From Janibacter terrae NBRC 107853 (GTDB taxonomy: Bacteria > Actinomycetota > Actinomycetes > Actinomycetales > Dermatophilaceae), in the NCBI RefSeq assembly GCF_001591405.1, contig NZ_BCUV01000005.1, positions 25,092 through 89,091 on the forward strand: a DNA stretch of 64,000 nucleotides. The letters are read 5' to 3'. Under the pieces are notes generated by a model. It ran no database searches and was not told where the DNA came from. It saw only the letters and a list, made by a program, of their open reading frames with translations. Positions 1 through 16,519 of this stretch are shown here, in pieces; within the stretch, counting starts at the first letter, position 1; each line of letters opens with the position of its first letter. A program made the position numbers and the translations under genes.

Positions 1-120
1 ACCGCGCTGCGGGCCGTCGACGCGTGGTGCCGCGAGTCCCTGGCCGCCGAGGGCACGGTGCGCGCGGCCCCCGGCGAGCTCGCGCGTGCGGTCGACGCGC
101 TCCTGGGCATCCGGCTGTAG
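1..120 (+). CDS. mshC: MshC, cysteine:glucosaminyl-inositol ligase (C-terminal fragment)
   Basis: Only the last 39 codons are inside the window, so the start is unknown. The reading frame ends LRAVDAWCRE... and then AVDALLGIRL before TAG. This matches the typical end of MshC, where a helix with DxW is followed by (V/I)DALLG(V/I)xL. MshC ligates cysteine to GlcN-inositol in mycothiol synthesis, in the cytoplasm. The gene points toward the PAC2 gene, with a strong hairpin between them. The assignment rests on a short tail, so it is good but not certain; a cysteinyl-tRNA synthetase paralogue is the alternative. Confidence 0.72.
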   Translation, partial: TALRAVDAWCRESLAAEGTVRAAPGELARAVDALLGIRL

Positions 121-126
121 CCGGCT

Positions 127-166
127 CGAGGTGGTACCGACCGTCTACCCGGTCGGTACCACCTCG
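127..166. terminator. Bidirectional hairpin between convergent mshC and PAC2 genes
   Basis: Perfect 16-bp inverted repeat: arm 127-142 starts CGAGGTGGTACC, arm 151-166 is its exact complement, loop 143-150. It sits 7 bases after the mshC stop and 17 bases before the PAC2 stop. No T-run follows, as is common in actinobacteria. Confidence 0.8.
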
Positions 167-182
167 ACCCGAGCGAAGGGGG

Positions 183-1040
183 TCAGCTCGGCCCGTTGGT
201 CTCGTCGCCGCGGCGGCGCAGGTAGCGCTCGAACTCCTTGGCGATCGCGTCCCCGCTCGCCTCCGGCAGCTCGCTGGTGTCCTGGGCGCTCTCGAGCGCG
301 GAGACGTACTCGGCGACCTCCTCGTCGGTGCTCGCCAGCTCGTCGACCCCGCGCTCCCACGCGCGGGACTCCTCCTCGAGGTCGCCGTGCTCGATGACGG
401 TGTCGAGCAGGTCCTCGAGCTGGATGAGCAGCGCGAGCGAGGCCTTGGGGCAGGGCACCTGGGCGGCGTAGTGCGGCACCGCCGCCCAGACGGCGACGGA
501 GACCATCTCGGCCTGGGTCGCGCCGTCGGCCACGACGCCGGTGATGCCGGTCGGCCCCTCGTAGCGCGAGGGCTCGAGCTCGTAGGTGTAGGCGGTGGCC
601 TCGTCGTCCGTCGAGCACGTGATGGGGATGGGGCGGGTGTGGGCGACGTCCGCGAGGAGGGCACCGAGCGTGATGACCGTGCCCACGCCGTTGGCCGCGG
701 CGAGGTCGAGGATCTCGGTGGTGAAGGCCCGCCAGCGGAAGGAGGGCTCGATGCCGGTGACGAGCAGGACGTCGCGGCCGAGGCTGTCGGGGGAGGCGAG
801 CAGGATCCGCGTGGTGTTCCAGTGGATGCCTCGGCCCATGCCCTGGTTGGTCACGCGCGGGCGCGTGACCTGGAAGTCGTAGTAGTCCTCCGGGTCGATG
901 GCCGCGACCGTCTCGGCGTCCCAGATGTCCGCGAGGTGCTCGATGACACGGGAGGCGGCCTCGCCCGCGTCGTTCCAGCCCTCGAAGGCACAGATCATCA
1001 CCGGGTCGTGCAGCTCGGGCAGGTCCTCGATCTCGATCAC
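183..1040 (-). CDS. PAC2 family protein
   Basis: 285 residues from a GTG start, with N-terminus VIEIEDLPELHDPVMICAF. It carries the PAC2 proteasome-assembly-chaperone-like fold signatures: FEGWNDAG near residues 16-23, VTGIEPSFRWRAF near 110, LGALLADVAHTRP near 145 and GPTGITG near 180. The C-terminus is acidic and helical. PAC2 proteins are common in actinobacteria near metH, mshC and proteasome genes; in eukaryotes PAC2 helps 20S assembly, but the bacterial role is unproven. The GTG was chosen because the conserved domain begins right there and a TANNNT box lies 7 nt upstream. Longer in-frame extensions upstream are low-complexity antisense sequence. Confidence 0.88.
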   Translation of the reverse strand: MIEIEDLPELHDPVMICAFEGWNDAGEAASRVIEHLADIWDAETVAAIDPEDYYDFQVTRPRVTNQGMGRGIHWNTTRILLASPDSLGRDVLLVTGIEPSFRWRAFTTEILDLAAANGVGTVITLGALLADVAHTRPIPITCSTDDEATAYTYELEPSRYEGPTGITGVVADGATQAEMVSVAVWAAVPHYAAQVPCPKASLALLIQLEDLLDTVIEHGDLEEESRAWERGVDELASTDEEVAEYVSALESAQDTSELPEASGDAIAKEFERYLRRRGDETNGPS

Positions 1041-1047
1041 ATCGGTC

Positions 1048-1053
1048 AGCCTA
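1048..1053 (-). promoter_or_regulatory. -10 box for leaderless PAC2 transcript
   Basis: TAGGCT on the minus strand ends 7 nt before the GTG start at 1040. This is the spacing expected when transcription starts at the start codon. Confidence 0.55.
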
Positions 1054-1102
1054 CGTCGGCCCCAGCGAGGGCTGGTGGGCACCGAGGCGAAGGGGGAGCG
1101 CC

Positions 1103-1996
1103 TCACCCCGCGGTCCTCGCCTGCTCCCGGATCCAGTCGCTGGCCGAGCGCGGCGTGATGCCCCGCTCGCGGAGCGGGCCGTCGTCCCACGTCACCGGCA
1201 GGAGGTCCTGCATCAACCCGGTGCCGAGGATCGTCGCCATCGCGGGGCTGGGACGGTCCAGCAGTCGCATGCCGAGGCGTGCCACGGCGCGCGGCATCCG
1301 CTGGACCTTCATCTTCTTCCCGGTCGCCTGCTCGGCGATGGCGATCGCCTCGTTGCGGCTGATCGCCTCGGGCCCTCCGAAGGTGATGGTGTCCGGCGGA
1401 TCCACCTCCACGGCGACGGCCGCCACGAGGGCTGCGACGTCGTCCGTGGCGACCCACCGGCGTTTGGTGTCACCCTTCCCGAACACGGACACCTTGCCGT
1501 CATGGATGTCGAAGCGCCCGATGGGCGCAAGGTGGATGTCCTGGAATGCATCCGGCCTCACGACGACCCGCCGTATCGGGGAGCGGGCGAGCCGCCTCTC
1601 GGTGGCGGTCTTCGCGCGCTCCAGAGGCGTGCCCAGGTCCGCGTCCGCACCGGCGTACGAGACGTAGACGAACCTCTCGACGCCAGCGTTCTCTGCGGCC
1701 TCGACCAGCGACGCCATCCCGAGCTCGTCCGCTTCGTGGATGCTGGGATGCTTGCTGCCCGCGAGCACCCTGGCGATGGCGGTGGCCGACGCCACCACGG
1801 TGTGCACCCCCTCGCACGCCACCGCGAGGCTCGCGGGATCGGCGAGGTCCCCGCGGACGACGTCGGCGCCCCACTCACGAAGTCGCGGCGCCTCGGTGCC
1901 CGGACGGACCAGGCACCGGACCGGATGGTCACCCTCACGCAGCCGCTGGACGACGCGGCTCCCCAGCTCTCCTGACGCACCAACCACGAGGATCAT
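1103..1996 (-). CDS. NmrA-like NAD(P)-binding epimerase/dehydrogenase
   Basis: 297 residues. The N-terminal dinucleotide-binding loop VVGASGELGSRVV (4-16) is the GxxGxxG form of atypical short-chain dehydrogenases. It is followed by GDLADPASL, VSYAGAD near 150 and a substrate region that includes VVVRPDAFQDIH. The YxxxK pair of classical enzymes is not evident, as in NmrA/TMR-type sensors and quinone reductases. Substrate unknown. The ATG start has GAAGGGAG seven bases upstream as ribosome binding site. It lies 62 bp upstream of the PAC2 gene on the same strand; PAC2 seems to have its own promoter. Confidence 0.85.
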   Translation of the reverse strand: MILVVGASGELGSRVVQRLREGDHPVRCLVRPGTEAPRLREWGADVVRGDLADPASLAVACEGVHTVVASATAIARVLAGSKHPSIHEADELGMASLVEAAENAGVERFVYVSYAGADADLGTPLERAKTATERRLARSPIRRVVVRPDAFQDIHLAPIGRFDIHDGKVSVFGKGDTKRRWVATDDVAALVAAVAVEVDPPDTITFGGPEAISRNEAIAIAEQATGKKMKVQRMPRAVARLGMRLLDRPSPAMATILGTGLMQDLLPVTWDDGPLRERGITPRSASDWIREQARTAG

Positions 1997-2157
1997 CGCC
2001 GAACTCCCTTCGAGCCGGGCACCGGGTAGAGGTCCGACCTTCCATCATCCTCGGGCACCCGCCGGAGGGCAACGGTGGCAGGTCAGGCAGGCACGAACCG
2101 GCCACCGCATACTGGGTGCGGATGGTCGCAAGCCGCTGTGAGGAGAACATCCTGAAC

Positions 2158-2879
2158 ATGTCCGATTCGACACTCCCGTCAGGCCAGCAGGCCGGCGGCC
2201 CGCCACGCACCCCGACGGCCGTCCTGTGGGACATGGACGGCACCCTCGTCGACACCGAGCCCTACTGGATGCTCGCCGAGCACGAGCTCGTCGAGGAGTT
2301 CGGCGGGACGTGGACCCACGAGCTGGGGCTGCAGCTCGTCGGCAACCCGCTGCTCGTGTCCGCGCAGTTCATCCTCGACAACTCGCCGGTCGACCTGCCG
2401 GCCGAGGAGGTCGTGCTGCGCCTGCAGTCGCGCGTCGTCGACCAGATCGCGGCGGCGGTGCCGTGGCGACCCGGCGCGCGAGAGCTGCTCGCCGCCTGTC
2501 GTGCGGAGGGCGTGCCCTGCGCCCTGGTGACGATGTCCTGGACCGACCTCGCGCGAGCCGTCGTCGACGCGACCGAGCCGGGGTCCTTCGCGGTGGTGGT
2601 GACGGGCGACCTGGTGACGCACGGCAAGCCGCACCCGGAGCCCTACGAGAGGGCCCTGCGCGAGCTCGGGGTCGAGGCCGCCGGCTGCGTGGCCCTCGAG
2701 GACTCGCCGACCGGCGTCCGCTCGGCGGTCGCCGCCGGCGTCTCCACGCTCGCCATCCCGCACCACGTCGAGATCCCCGAGATCCCGGGGGCCGTGCCGG
2801 TGCCGGGACTGGCCGGGGTCACCCCCTTCGACCTGCTGCCGCTCGCGCGCCTCGCGACGCCGGCCGAACCCGCATTCCC

Positions 2880-2883
<4 letters not shown>
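2158..2883 (+). CDS. HAD superfamily phosphatase, beta-phosphoglucomutase-like
   Basis: 241 residues. HAD motif I is WDMDGTLVDTEPYW (about 25-38) with nucleophile and acid/base Asp. Motif II is VTMSW near 125, motif III Lys is in THGKPHPEPY near 160, and motif IV is LEDSPTGVRSAVAAG near 180. The helical cap after motif I makes this subclass I, like phosphatases of sugar phosphates or phosphoglycolate. Substrate not predictable. GAGGAG lies 13 nt upstream of ATG, slightly far. The last codons, gca ttc ccc tag, are inside an intergenic palindromic repeat, and the stop overlaps the stop of the convergent RecB-like gene. Confidence 0.9.
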
Positions 2884-9649
<6,766 letters not shown>

Positions 9650-9681
9650 AGACTGGGGGAGAGCCGAAGGGAGCACTGCCG

Positions 9682-11343
9682 ATGACCACCGAACCCAGCC
9701 CCCAGGATGCACGCGCCCTGCAAAACAAGCTGACCCAGCAGAAGTCGCAGATGGCGAGCGTCGCCTCGCAGAACGAGCGCCTCGTGCGCACCCTCAAGGA
9801 CGCGCGCCAGCAGATCGTCACGCTCCGTGAGGAGATCGAGCGCCTGGCCCAGCCCCCTTCGTCGTACGCGGTGATCGTCGACGTCCACGCGGAGGACAGC
9901 ACGGTCGACGTGCTCTCCGGCGGCCGCAAGATGCACGTCGCCGTCTCCCCGGCGGTCGAGGCGGCCGAGCTCGGTGTCGGCCGCGAGGTGCGCCTCAACG
10001 AGGCGATGAACGTCGTGTCCGTGCACGCGGAGGACGTCGCCGGCGAGGTGGTCGTCGTCAAGGAGGTCCTCGACGAGGACCGGCTGCTCGTGCTCATGCG
10101 CCAGGACGAGGAGCGCGTCGTGCGTCGCGGCTCGCGGGTGACCGGCAAGCAGGTGCGCGTCGGTGACGCCGTGCTCGTCGACCAGCGCAGCAACATCGCG
10201 GTCGAGCGGATCCCGCGGGCCGAGGTCGCCGACCTCGTGCTCGAGGAGGTCCCGGACCTCGGCTACGACGACATCGGGGGCCTCAGCGCGCAGATCGAGG
10301 CGATCCGCGACAGCGTCGAGCTGCCCTACCTGCACGCGGAGCTCTACGAGCGCCACAAGCTCAAGGCGCCGAAGGGGGTCCTGCTCTACGGCCCTCCCGG
10401 CAACGGCAAGACGATGATCGCCAAGGCGGTCGCGGCGTCGTTGGCGCGCAAGGTCGCCGAGCGCACCGGTCAGGAGAGTGCCACCGCGTACTTCCTCAAC
10501 ATCAAGGGACCGGAGCTGCTCAACAAGTACGTCGGCGAGACCGAGCGGCACATCCGGCTGATCTTCCACCGCGCCCGCGAGAAGTCGAGCGACGGCACGC
10601 CGGTCGTCGTCTTCTTCGACGAGATGGACAGCCTCTTCCGCACCCGCGGCTCGGGCGTCTCCTCCGACGTGGAGACGACGATCGTGCCTCAGCTGCTTGC
10701 GGAGATCGACGGCGTCGAGGGCCTGGACAACGTCATCGTCATCGGGGCGACCAACCGTGAGGACATGATCGACCCGGCCATCCTGCGCCCCGGACGCCTC
10801 GACGTGAAGATCAAGATCGAGCGCCCCGACGCCGAGGGTGCGCGCGACATCTTCAGCAAGTACCTGACGCCCGACCTGCCGCTGCACCCCGAGGACCTCG
10901 AGGAGCACGACGGTGACGCGCAGGCCACCGTCGACGGCATGATCGAGGCCGTCGTCGAGCGGATGTACGCGGAGTCGGCGGAGAACCAGTTCCTCGAGGT
11001 CACCTACCAGGGTGGCGACAAGGAGGTCCTCTACTTCAAGGACTTCAACTCCGGGGCGATGATCCAGAACATCGTCGACCGGGCGAAGAAGGCGGCGATC
11101 AAGGACTTCCTCGGCACGCAGGTCGAGGGCCTGCGCGTCGGGCATCTCCTCGACGCATGCATCGCCGAGTTCAAGGAGAACGAGGACCTGCCCAACACGA
11201 CCAACCCGGACGACTGGGCGAAGATCTCGGGCAAGAAGGGCGAGCGGATCGTCTACATCCGCACGCTCATCGGCGGCAAGACCGGCGCTGCCGAGCCGGG
11301 GCGCTCGATCGACACGGGCTCGCGGACCGGCCAGTATCTCTGA
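9682..11343 (+). CDS. arc: Proteasomal ATPase ARC/Mpa
   Basis: 553 residues. Hexameric AAA unfoldase that binds pupylated proteins and feeds them to the 20S core. The N-terminal coiled coil (about 8-57) is the Pup-docking site. Two OB folds span about 60-190. Walker A GPPGNGKT is at 237-244, Walker B FFDEMD at 311-316, followed by the arginine-finger region [17 protein letters not shown]. The C-terminus GQYL is the tyrosine-containing gate-opening tail that docks on PrcA. SD GAAGGGAG is 9 nt before ATG. It is separated from dop by three minus-strand genes, unlike the compact order in some relatives. Confidence 0.97.
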   Translation: MTTEPSPQDARALQNKLTQQKSQMASVASQNERLVRTLKDARQQIVTLREEIERLAQPPSSYAVIVDVHAEDSTVDVLSGGRKMHVAVSPAVEAAELGVGREVRLNEAMNVVSVHAEDVAGEVVVVKEVLDEDRLLVLMRQDEERVVRRGSRVTGKQVRVGDAVLVDQRSNIAVERIPRAEVADLVLEEVPDLGYDDIGGLSAQIEAIRDSVELPYLHAELYERHKLKAPKGVLLYGPPGNGKTMIAKAVAASLARKVAERTGQESATAYFLNIKGPELLNKYVGETERHIRLIFHRAREKSSDGTPVVVFFDEMDSLFRTRGSGVSSDVETTIVPQLLAEIDGVEGLDNVIVIGATNREDMIDPAILRPGRLDVKIKIERPDAEGARDIFSKYLTPDLPLHPEDLEEHDGDAQATVDGMIEAVVERMYAESAENQFLEVTYQGGDKEVLYFKDFNSGAMIQNIVDRAKKAAIKDFLGTQVEGLRVGHLLDACIAEFKENEDLPNTTNPDDWAKISGKKGERIVYIRTLIGGKTGAAEPGRSIDTGSRTGQYL

Positions 11344-11381
11344 GCCGAGCGGGCCGCAGGTCGCTCACCCGATGAGGTGGC

Positions 11382-11990
11382 TCAGTCGCCCTCGGGGGAG
11401 CGTGGCTGCCGGATGCCGAGCTCGTCGACGACACGGTCCCGCTCGGACGGCGGCACGACGCCACGGCCGTGGGTCTCGTCGCGCGGGCCGCTCAGCCGCT
11501 CCAGGTCGAGCGGGTCGCCGACGCGGGTGTGCTCGACCGGGACCCGTCCTCGCCCCCCGGAGCGGCGCAGGGGCCGGGGACCGGGGTCGGGACGACGGCG
11601 GTCGATCGCCCACAGCACCGCCCGCCAGCCGAGCAGGGTCACGCCGAGGAAGAGCGTCGCCACGACGACGAAGGGCAGGGCCGTGCCCTGACCCGCCATG
11701 TCCCGCAGGGCCATGCCCCCGAAGACCGTCGAGACCCACACCGGGAGCCCGTGCCAGAGCCGCGTCGGCCATGCGCGGCTCGTGAGCAGCACGACGGTCC
11801 AGCCAATCGCGAGGCCCCCTAGGAAGGGCCAGGCCGTGTCCCACCAACCCGCCGGTTCCAGCGGCTCGTCGTGAGTGCGCCGCCCGACGAGGGTGAAGAC
11901 GGCGACGACGAGCAGGTCGAGCCCGGCGGCGAGGGCGGCGCGCCGGCCGGGTTCGCCCAGGGGCTCGTCGCGGTCACGCACCCAAGGCAC
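11382..11990 (-). CDS. DUF3054 family membrane protein
   Basis: 202 residues. DLLVVAVFTLVGRRTHDEP at the start and AWPFLGGLAIGWTV after it are the hallmark of DUF3054, with four predicted membrane helices in residues 20-130. The C-terminal 70 residues are soluble, rich in Arg and Pro, and not part of the domain. Function unknown. The GTG start at 11990 overlaps the end of the upstream esterase; a second GTG at 11981 is equally possible. Both readings couple it to the esterase pair. It converges on arc with a gap of 38 bp. Confidence 0.82.
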   Translation of the reverse strand: MPWVRDRDEPLGEPGRRAALAAGLDLLVVAVFTLVGRRTHDEPLEPAGWWDTAWPFLGGLAIGWTVVLLTSRAWPTRLWHGLPVWVSTVFGGMALRDMAGQGTALPFVVVATLFLGVTLLGWRAVLWAIDRRRPDPGPRPLRRSGGRGRVPVEHTRVGDPLDLERLSGPRDETHGRGVVPPSERDRVVDELGIRQPRSPEGD

Positions 11991-12978
11991 CCCCCACGAG
12001 GTGCCGACGGATCTCGGTGACCAGCTCGTGCCGGCTCTGAGCGCCCGCCCGGGCCACCCCGGGGAAGCTCGCGAAGCCGTGCGGCAGACCTAGGTAGTTG
12101 GTCAGCCGCACCTCCACGCCTGCCTCGCGCAGGGCCTGCGCGTAGCGCAGCCCGTCGTCACGGATCGGGTCGAGGTCCGCGGTCTGCACGAGTGCCGGCG
12201 CGACCCCGCTGACGTCACCGAAGAGCGGCGAGACGACCGGGTCCTGGTGCCCCACGGCGTCGTCCGCGTCCCCGATGTAGTGGGCGCGGAAGGCGAGGAC
12301 CTTGGCCTCGGTGAGGATCGCGCCCTCCGAGTGCTCCCGGATCGACGGGGAGGCCATCGTCAGGTCCGTGGCCGGGTAGATCAGTGCCTGGTGGCGGATC
12401 ACCGGCTCGCCGTCGGCGGTGCGCAGGTCGCGCAGCTCCTGCGCGACGACCGCGCTGAGGTTGCCCCCGGCGGAGTCGCCGCACAGCCCGATCCGGTCGC
12501 GGTCGATGCCGTGATCACCCACCTCGTGGAGCCAGCGGACGACGTCGATCGCGTCGTGCGCGGCGACCGGCGCGCGGTGCTCGGGCGCCATCCGGTAGTC
12601 GACGCTCACGACGACGATCCCGAGCTCGGCGGCCAGGTGCGTGCACAGCGGGTCGTACATCCTCGTCGAGCCCTGGACCCACCCGCCACCGTGGAGGAAG
12701 ACGAGGACGGGGGAGGCCCCCTTCGTCCCCGCGGGTGTGTACCAGCGAAGGGGGATGCTCGCCCCGTCGCGGACCGGCGCGCTGCCGTCGTCGACGGCGA
12801 CGGACGGGTCGACGCGACCGGTGATCCAGGAGAACGGCGGCCGCGTGGGGTACACCTTGGCGCGGGCCGCCTCGATGTCCGCCTGGGAGGCGTCGACGAT
12901 CGAGACCCGGGCGACGTTGTCGAGGAAGGTCGTCAGGGCCGCGACGAGCGGCGGGAGGCCGGGGTAGGGGCGCTTCAC
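11974..12978 (-). CDS. HSL-family (family IV) alpha/beta hydrolase
   Basis: 334 residues, cytoplasmic esterase/lipase. Oxyanion motif HGGGW is at 96-100, nucleophile elbow GDSAGG at 167-172 (Ser169), acid in DLDPIRDDG near 265 and His in LPHGFASF near 300, so the triad is complete. Typical substrates are short-chain acyl esters; the natural one is unknown. The GTG start overlaps the stop of the second esterase (GTGA), so the two are a translationally coupled tandem pair, probably from duplication with wide divergence. Confidence 0.92.
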   Translation of the reverse strand: MKRPYPGLPPLVAALTTFLDNVARVSIVDASQADIEAARAKVYPTRPPFSWITGRVDPSVAVDDGSAPVRDGASIPLRWYTPAGTKGASPVLVFLHGGGWVQGSTRMYDPLCTHLAAELGIVVVSVDYRMAPEHRAPVAAHDAIDVVRWLHEVGDHGIDRDRIGLCGDSAGGNLSAVVAQELRDLRTADGEPVIRHQALIYPATDLTMASPSIREHSEGAILTEAKVLAFRAHYIGDADDAVGHQDPVVSPLFGDVSGVAPALVQTADLDPIRDDGLRYAQALREAGVEVRLTNYLGLPHGFASFPGVARAGAQSRHELVTEIRRHLVGGALGA

Positions 12979-13946
12979 GGGGTCTCCTCGTGCAGGTGGT
13001 GGCGGATCTCGGCGACCAGCTCCTCGAGCGCCGGGTGGGCGGCGGGCGCGAACCCCGGGAAGGTGATGAACCCGTGCGGCGCACCGCGGTAGGTCGTGTG
13101 GCGCACCTCGACGCCGGCGGCGGCGAGCGCCTGCGCGTACGCCGCACCGTCGGGACGAAGGGGGTCGTGCTCGGCCGTCTGGACGAGCGCCGGGGGCAAG
13201 CCGGCCAGGTCGCCGAGGGCGGGGGAGATGAGCGGGTCGCGGTCGTCGCCCTCCTCGCCGAGGTAGAGCCCGCGGAAGGAGCGCGCCATCGCGGGCGTCA
13301 GCAGGACGTAGCGCCGGTCCAGCTCCTGGAGCGCCTCCTCCTCTCGGTCGGTGAGGTCGGGTGCGGGGTAGACCAGGGCCTGGTGGCGCAGGCCGGTGAC
13401 GCCCTCGTCCCGCAGCTGCTGGGCGACGGCCGCGGCGAGGTTGCCGCCGGCGGAGTCCCCGGTGACGCCGACCGCGTCGCGGCGGGCGCCGATCTCGGCC
13501 GCGTGGTCGAGGGCCCAGTGGGTCGCGTCGAGGCAGTCGTGGATCGCGAGCGGCGCCCGGTGCTCGGGTGCCATGCGGTAGGCCACCGTGACGACCACGA
13601 CGCGGGCGCGGTCAGCGACCGCCGTGCACCACGGGTCGTAGACCCCGATGTTGCCCAGGACGAACCCGCCGCCGTGGAAGTGCAGGAGCAGCGGCAGCGG
13701 GCCGTCCGCGTCGTCGGGCCGGTGGACCCGGATCTCCAGCTCGTACCCGTCGCGCGCGGTGATCCGGCGGGACGTCGACGTCACCCCGGGGGTGGGCCGG
13801 CCGAGCACCCACGTGTAGGGCGCGCGCATCGGCACGCTGGCGCGCATCCGGGCCAGGTGGGCCGGTGTCATCTGGTCGGCGGTCACGGCGGAGCGGGTCA
13901 GCCGGTCGAGGAACCGCGTCCGCCAAGGCATCCACGTCTTCGTCAC
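12975..13946 (-). CDS. HSL-family (family IV) alpha/beta hydrolase, first of tandem pair
   Basis: 323 residues. HGGGF at 91-95, GDSAGG at 163-168 (Ser165), acid in AEHDPLRPDG and His in APHGFITF. It resembles its downstream neighbour over the whole length (shared YRMAPEHRAP and RHQALVYPA blocks). GTG start, 35 bp from the divergently read dop, so the two promoters must overlap. Its presence between arc and dop does not imply a proteasome role. Confidence 0.92.
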   Translation of the reverse strand: MTKTWMPWRTRFLDRLTRSAVTADQMTPAHLARMRASVPMRAPYTWVLGRPTPGVTSTSRRITARDGYELEIRVHRPDDADGPLPLLLHFHGGGFVLGNIGVYDPWCTAVADRARVVVVTVAYRMAPEHRAPLAIHDCLDATHWALDHAAEIGARRDAVGVTGDSAGGNLAAAVAQQLRDEGVTGLRHQALVYPAPDLTDREEEALQELDRRYVLLTPAMARSFRGLYLGEEGDDRDPLISPALGDLAGLPPALVQTAEHDPLRPDGAAYAQALAAAGVEVRHTTYRGAPHGFITFPGFAPAAHPALEELVAEIRHHLHEETP

Positions 13947-13969
13947 GAGGCCATTCCAGCACGTCGGCC

Positions 13970-13975
13970 TAGGGT
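13970..13975 (+). promoter_or_regulatory. -10 box for leaderless dop transcript
   Basis: TAGGGT, 6 nt before ATG 13982. Confidence 0.6.
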
Positions 13976-13981
13976 GAGGTC

Positions 13982-15478
13982 ATGAGCGTGCGGCGGGTCA
14001 TGGGTATCGAGACGGAGTACGGGATCGCGGTGCCCGGGCAGCCGTGGGCCAACCCGATGGCGGCATCCGGGGACGTGGTGACGACCTACGCGCGGGCGCA
14101 CGGCCTGCGCGCCGGGCACGGGGCGTGGGACTACAGCGACGAGCACCCGCTCGTGGACGCGCGCGGCTTCGAGATGCCGCGCGCCCGCGCCGACATCTCC
14201 CAGCTCACCGACGCCGAGGACCCGACCCTGGCCAACGTCGTCCTCGTCAACGGCGCGCGCCTGTACGTCGACCACGCCCACCCGGAGTACTCCTCTCCCG
14301 AGGTGACCTCCCCGCGCGACGCGCTCGTGTGGGACCGGGCCGGCGAGCTCGTCATGTGCGAGGTCGTCGAGCGGCTGGCCGACCGCGAGCCGGGGATCAA
14401 CCTCTACAAGAACAACACCGACGGCAAGGGCGCCTCCTACGGCACCCACGAGAACTACCTCGTGGCGCGCGCGACCCCCTTCGACCGGATCGTCTCGGGG
14501 CTCACCCCCTTCTTCGTGGCGCGACAGGTGATGTGCGGCGCCGGCCGCGTCGGCATCGGCCAGGAGAGCGAGCGGTCGGGCTACCAGATCGCCTCCCGCA
14601 GCGACTTCTTCGAGGCCGCGGTGGGTCTCGAGACGACCTTCAAGCGACCGATCATCAACACCCGCGACGAGCCGCACGCCGACCCCGACACGTGGCGCCG
14701 GCTGCACGTGATCATCGGCGACGCCAACCAGGCCGACGTCGCGGGCCTCGTCAAGCTCGGGTCCACCTCGCTCGTGCTGCGCCTCATCGAGGCCGGCGAG
14801 ATCGGGGGTGACCTCGAGGTCCTCCACCCCGTCGAGTCCCTCAAGGTGATCTCCCACGACCCGACCTGCCGGGCGACGGTGCGGCTGCGCGACGGGCGCG
14901 AGCTGACCGCCGTGCAGATCCTCGGCGAGTACCTCGAGCGGGCCAGGGGATTCGTCGAGCGCGAAGGGAGCGACCCTTCCACCGACGAGGTCCTCGCGCA
15001 CTGGGAGCGACTCCTCGGGCTGCTCGGCGGCGACCCGATGGACGCCGCGGCCGACATCGACTGGGTCGCCAAGCTCGCTCTCCTGCAGCGCTACCGGGAC
15101 CGCGACGGGCTCGCGTGGGACGACCACCGGCTGCGGGCCATCGACATCCAGTGGTCCGACGTGCGCCCGGCCAAGGGCCTGCACCACCGGCTCGAGGCCG
15201 CCGGCCGGATCACCCGGCTGACGACGGACGCGGAGGTCGCGGCGGCGGTGACCACGCCGCCGGCCGACACGCGGGCCTGGCTGCGCGGCCGGGTCGTCGA
15301 GGAGTTCGGCGACCGGGTCGTCTCGGCGTCGTGGGACTCGCTCGTCGTGCGCCTGCCGCGGGCCGGGCGGGTCGCCCGGATCTCCCTCCTCGACCCGCTG
15401 GCCCACGGCCGCGGCGACACGGAGTCGCTCGTCTCCGCCGGCGACATCGACGACCTCGTGGCCGCCCTCGGGGCATAG
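13982..15478 (+). CDS. dop: Deamidase of Pup
   Basis: 498 residues. Glutamine-synthetase-fold enzyme that converts the Pup C-terminal Gln to Glu and also removes Pup from substrates. Signature GIETEYGIA is at 8-16, LYVDHAHPEYSSPE near 92-105 holds the catalytic Asp, and NNTDGKGASYGTHENY near 142-157 and [11 protein letters not shown] near 222 follow. It is longer than PafA and has the Dop-loop region after residue 35. Start ATG by leaderless box; the next Met (residue 7) is also possible. First gene of the run dop-pup-prcB-prcA. Confidence 0.97.
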   Translation: MSVRRVMGIETEYGIAVPGQPWANPMAASGDVVTTYARAHGLRAGHGAWDYSDEHPLVDARGFEMPRARADISQLTDAEDPTLANVVLVNGARLYVDHAHPEYSSPEVTSPRDALVWDRAGELVMCEVVERLADREPGINLYKNNTDGKGASYGTHENYLVARATPFDRIVSGLTPFFVARQVMCGAGRVGIGQESERSGYQIASRSDFFEAAVGLETTFKRPIINTRDEPHADPDTWRRLHVIIGDANQADVAGLVKLGSTSLVLRLIEAGEIGGDLEVLHPVESLKVISHDPTCRATVRLRDGRELTAVQILGEYLERARGFVEREGSDPSTDEVLAHWERLLGLLGGDPMDAAADIDWVAKLALLQRYRDRDGLAWDDHRLRAIDIQWSDVRPAKGLHHRLEAAGRITRLTTDAEVAAAVTTPPADTRAWLRGRVVEEFGDRVVSASWDSLVVRLPRAGRVARISLLDPLAHGRGDTESLVSAGDIDDLVAALGA

Positions 15479-15512
15479 GCTCGGGACACGACCCGTCAGC
15501 GAAGGAGCAACG

Positions 15513-15710
15513 ATGGCCCAGGAGCAGATCCGACCCCAGTCCACCGGTGGCGGCGATGGCGCCGAGCCCGAGGACGGCTTCGGCCAGGTGGGCGCGACCA
15601 ACGCCGCGCGTGACGAGGACATCGACTCGGTGCTCGACGAGATCGACGGGGTGCTCGAGACCAACGCCGAGGAGTTCGTCAAGGGCTTCGTGCAGAAGGG
15701 CGGCCAGTGA
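15513..15710 (+). CDS. pup: Prokaryotic ubiquitin-like protein Pup
   Basis: 65 residues, disordered and acidic, ending [11 protein letters not shown]. The terminal GGQ needs Dop deamidation to GGE before PafA can ligate it to lysines. The helix-forming stretch from about residue 35 ([18 protein letters not shown]) binds the Arc coiled coil. Strong SD GAAGGAG. The stop overlaps the prcB start (GTGA). Confidence 0.97.
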   Translation: MAQEQIRPQSTGGGDGAEPEDGFGQVGATNAARDEDIDSVLDEIDGVLETNAEEFVKGFVQKGGQ

Positions 15711-16519
15711 GCCGCGAGTCGTCCGACGGGCGGCTGCCCGCGGCCTTCCTGGCCGCGGGCGGCTCGTCCTTCACCGACTTCGTGGCGCAGCACGACCCGC
15801 ACCTGCTGCCCGGTCGTCGGCCGCTCCACCCCGGCGCCGTCGAGGCGCCCCACGCCACGACGATCGTGACGCTCACCTGGTCGGGCGGGCTCGTCATGGC
15901 GGGGGACCGGCGGGCGACCCTCGGCAGCCTCATCGCCAACCGTGACATGCACAAGGTCTTCGCCGCCGACGAGTACTCGCTCGTCGGCATCGCCGGCACG
16001 GCGGGCGTGGCCATCGAGATGGTCCGTCTCTTCCAGGTCGAGCTCGAGCACTACGAAAAGGTCGAGGGCGTCGTCATGTCGCTCGAGGGCAAGGCCAACC
16101 GGCTCGCCGCCATGCTGCGCGGCAACCTCGGGCTGGCCATGCAGGGCCTGGCCGTCGTGCCCTCCTTCGGTGGCTACGACCTCGCGGTCGGCCGCGGCCG
16201 GATCTTCTCCTTCGACGTGACCGGCGGGTGCTACGAGGAGCAGGAGCACCACAGCGTGGGCTCCGGCTCGCTCTTCGCGCGCGGCGCGCTCAAGAAGCTC
16301 TGGAGCCCGGGTCTCGACCGGTCGGCGGCCGTGCGCGTCGCGGTCGAGGCCCTGTACGACGCCGCCGACGACGACTCGGCGACCGGCGGGCCCGACGTGC
16401 ATCGGCGCATCTGGCCGATGGTCGGCGTCGTCGACGACAACGGCGTCCGCTTCGTCGAGGACGCCGAGTGCGCCGGCGTCGTCGCGGCGATCCTCACGGA
16501 TCGTGGAGGTGCTCGATGA
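15707..16519 (+). CDS. prcB: 20S proteasome beta subunit
   Basis: 270 residues. The propeptide covers residues 1-50. Cleavage before Thr51 in [10 protein letters not shown] exposes the catalytic N-terminal threonine; mature chain about 220 residues with DRRAT (Asp/Arg) and the Lys of NRDMHKVF in the active site. GSGSLFARG gives the conserved SGS segment. The residue before Thr is Ala rather than the Gly of the mycobacterial enzyme. GTG start overlaps pup; stop overlaps prcA (ATGA). Confidence 0.97.
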   Translation: MSRESSDGRLPAAFLAAGGSSFTDFVAQHDPHLLPGRRPLHPGAVEAPHATTIVTLTWSGGLVMAGDRRATLGSLIANRDMHKVFAADEYSLVGIAGTAGVAIEMVRLFQVELEHYEKVEGVVMSLEGKANRLAAMLRGNLGLAMQGLAVVPSFGGYDLAVGRGRIFSFDVTGGCYEEQEHHSVGSGSLFARGALKKLWSPGLDRSAAVRVAVEALYDAADDDSATGGPDVHRRIWPMVGVVDDNGVRFVEDAECAGVVAAILTDRGGAR